Assembly: GCA_051004735.1 (NCBI GenBank)
Contig: JBPCKA010000034.1
Span: forward strand, 1 to 5,861
Origin: Euzebya sp051004735
GTDB taxonomy: Bacteria; Actinomycetota; Nitriliruptoria; Euzebyales; Euzebyaceae
Length of the DNA: 5,861 bases
Direction: 5' to 3'
Shown in pieces: positions 5,238-5,861 of this stretch (the first letter of the stretch is position 1; each line of letters opens with the position of its first letter). The notes below the pieces were generated by a model that was not told where the DNA came from, did not search any database, and saw nothing but the letters and a program-made list of their open reading frames with translations. Position numbers and translations under genes: made by a program.

Positions 5238-5432
5238 CCAGGAATTATCGGCCTGCATACCCCCTCAGATGTCCACCACGGCCGTGCGCCCGAGGTCCGC
5301 CGGGCCCGCGCCCAGGTCTTGCAGGCTGCCTACCGCGACCATCCCGAACGCTTCGTCCGCCAACCTCCACATCCACCAGCGTTGCCCGGGCCGGCCTGGA
5401 TCAACCAGCCACCCGACCCCGACGCCCACTAA
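5238..5432 (+). pseudogene. IS3-family transposase, C-terminal remnant
   Basis: Only about the last 64 residues of a DDE transposase (OrfB, integrase-core type) remain. They contain HTPSDVHHGRA near the start, RAQVLQAAYRDHPERFVRQP, then PPALPGPAWINQPPDPDAH before TAA 5430-5432. The H-TP-DVHHG segment and the HPERFVR-PP-PPALP-AWIN tail are characteristic of actinobacterial IS3-family transposases. The catalytic DDE residues lie upstream in intact members and are absent here; the frame is cut by TGA at 5235-5237 and unrelated AT-richer DNA (5077-5237) precedes it. Inactive by truncation. Confidence 0.78.
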
Positions 5433-5440
5433 TTCATCGA

Positions 5441-5490
5441 AATAGTTGTCCCGAAACGGTTGACAGACATCCCACGGCTCTAGTTGTCAA
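5441..5490. repeat. IS-end region: direct repeat TAGTTGTC and inverted TTGACA / TGTCAA
   Basis: TAGTTGTC occurs at 5443-5450 and again at 5481-5488. TTGACA (5460-5465) faces TGTCAA (5485-5490). TTGTCCCGAAACGGTTGACA (5446-5465) just after the IS3-type stop contains a CCG-AAA-CGG hairpin and ends in CA, as an IS3 right terminal repeat would. The bases beyond 5465 probably belong to the IS110-type element on the minus strand. Exact ends cannot be fixed without the other ends of the elements. Confidence 0.4.
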
Positions 5491-5861
5491 GCCGCGATGG
5501 CAGATTCTTGGTTGTCGCTGGCGTGGTGGGCCCAGGCGATGTCTTCGTCATAGGCCGCTTGGTGGGTGAGGCATCCGTGGAGGATGCCGACCCACCGGTT
5601 GGCGAGTTGTCGCAGGGCCTGTTCGTGAGTCTTGCCGCGGGCGCGCAGCGCCCGGTGGTAGGTGCGCGCTCCCGGTGAGGACGTCAGGGAGCAGAACGCC
5701 CACTGACGGCAGGCGTCGGCGATCCGACCGTTTCGGGCATAGCGTGCGTGCACGATCGAGGACTTGCCCGACGCACTGGTCACCGGTGATGTGGCTGCAT
5801 AGTTTTTTCGGGATTTGGCATCGGTGTAGCGGTTGGGGTCCTCGCCAAACTCAGCCAGCAC
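5466..5861 (-). mobile_element. IS110-family insertion sequence, one end only
   Basis: The element spans the transposase and a short tail. Its boundary is placed just after the IS3-like TTGACA end at 5465, because the two elements seem to abut. The boundary is approximate and the other end lies outside the window. Confidence 0.5.
5487..5861 (-). CDS. IS110-family transposase, C-terminal part, 5' end outside window
   Basis: The last 124 or so residues of a transposase of usual length around 400. The Transposase_20-type C-terminal domain is recognisable: LAEFGEDPNRYTDAKSRKNY, then SPVTSASGKSS with the conserved Ser-Gly, RYARNGRIADACRQWAF, and the tail QALRQLANRWVGILHGCL followed by YDEDIAWAH. 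IS110 transposases combine an N-terminal RuvC-like DEDD domain with this serine-containing C-terminal domain and are guided by a bridge RNA from the element's non-coding end. The N-terminal half lies beyond 5861, so the GTG at the edge is not a real start. No break is seen in the visible part. It stops at TGA 5487-5489, with very little non-coding DNA before the IS3-type end, so a bridge RNA would be expected on the other side of the gene, outside the window. Confidence 0.92.
   Translation of the reverse strand: MLAEFGEDPNRYTDAKSRKNYAATSPVTSASGKSSIVHARYARNGRIADACRQWAFCSLTSSPGARTYHRALRARGKTHEQALRQLANRWVGILHGCLTHQAAYDEDIAWAHHASDNQESAIAA

Noticed and set aside
5484..5678. Plus-strand ORF of 64 codons
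   Set aside because: Antisense of the IS110-type transposase.
3787..5861. CRISPR array or a complete toxin-antitoxin or defence operon
   Set aside because: No regularly spaced repeats are present, and every candidate gene here is an orphan, truncated or frameshifted.

Overview
The window is from a high-GC actinobacterium. The intact genes strongly prefer G or C at third codon positions, GTG starts occur, actinobacterial-type promoter hexamers (TTGACN / TANNNT) fit next to the tRNA, and the protein families match. I cannot name a genus from the sequence alone.

Left part, 1-3786, chromosome-like. A secreted or membrane-anchored L,D-transpeptidase (peptidoglycan 3-3 cross-linking) reads leftward off the window edge. 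Divergent from it lies a small uncharacterised ORF (1082-1333). Its start codon is abutted by a perfect 8-bp inverted repeat and overlapped by the stop of a possible 34-codon leader ORF. Convergent with that ORF is the wreck of a small secreted-protein gene (1360-1911, minus), whose reading frame switches repeatedly and contains stops. Next come three genes on the plus strand: a NUDIX hydrolase resembling CoA diphosphatases, a membrane-anchored thioredoxin-fold protein with a CQDC motif, and a histidine-rich polytopic membrane protein that overlaps it by 4 bp. A well-formed tRNA-Leu(UAG) with encoded CCA follows 12 bp later, with its own likely promoter over the end of the membrane-protein gene.

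Right part, 3787-5861, accessory-looking. After the tRNA the intact, tightly packed genes stop. The segment holds nested inverted repeats (3846-3897), an orphan 112-codon minus-strand ORF, a short acidic ORF like the tail of an antitoxin, a frameshifted helix-turn-helix gene remnant, the 3' end of an IS3-family transposase, and the C-terminal part of an IS110-family transposase running off the right edge. This looks like an eroded island or insertion hot spot beside a tRNA gene. No second copy of the tRNA 3' end and no integrase gene were found inside the window, so a tRNA-targeted integration event is not proven.

Functional links: the thioredoxin-like and membrane proteins are probably translationally coupled and may work together at the cell envelope. 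The L,D-transpeptidase works in the same compartment but is not in their operon. I did not find a clear, complete novel system. The best candidates for a second look are the Trx-like/membrane-protein pair, the hairpin and leader arrangement at 978-1082, and the decayed module after the tRNA.
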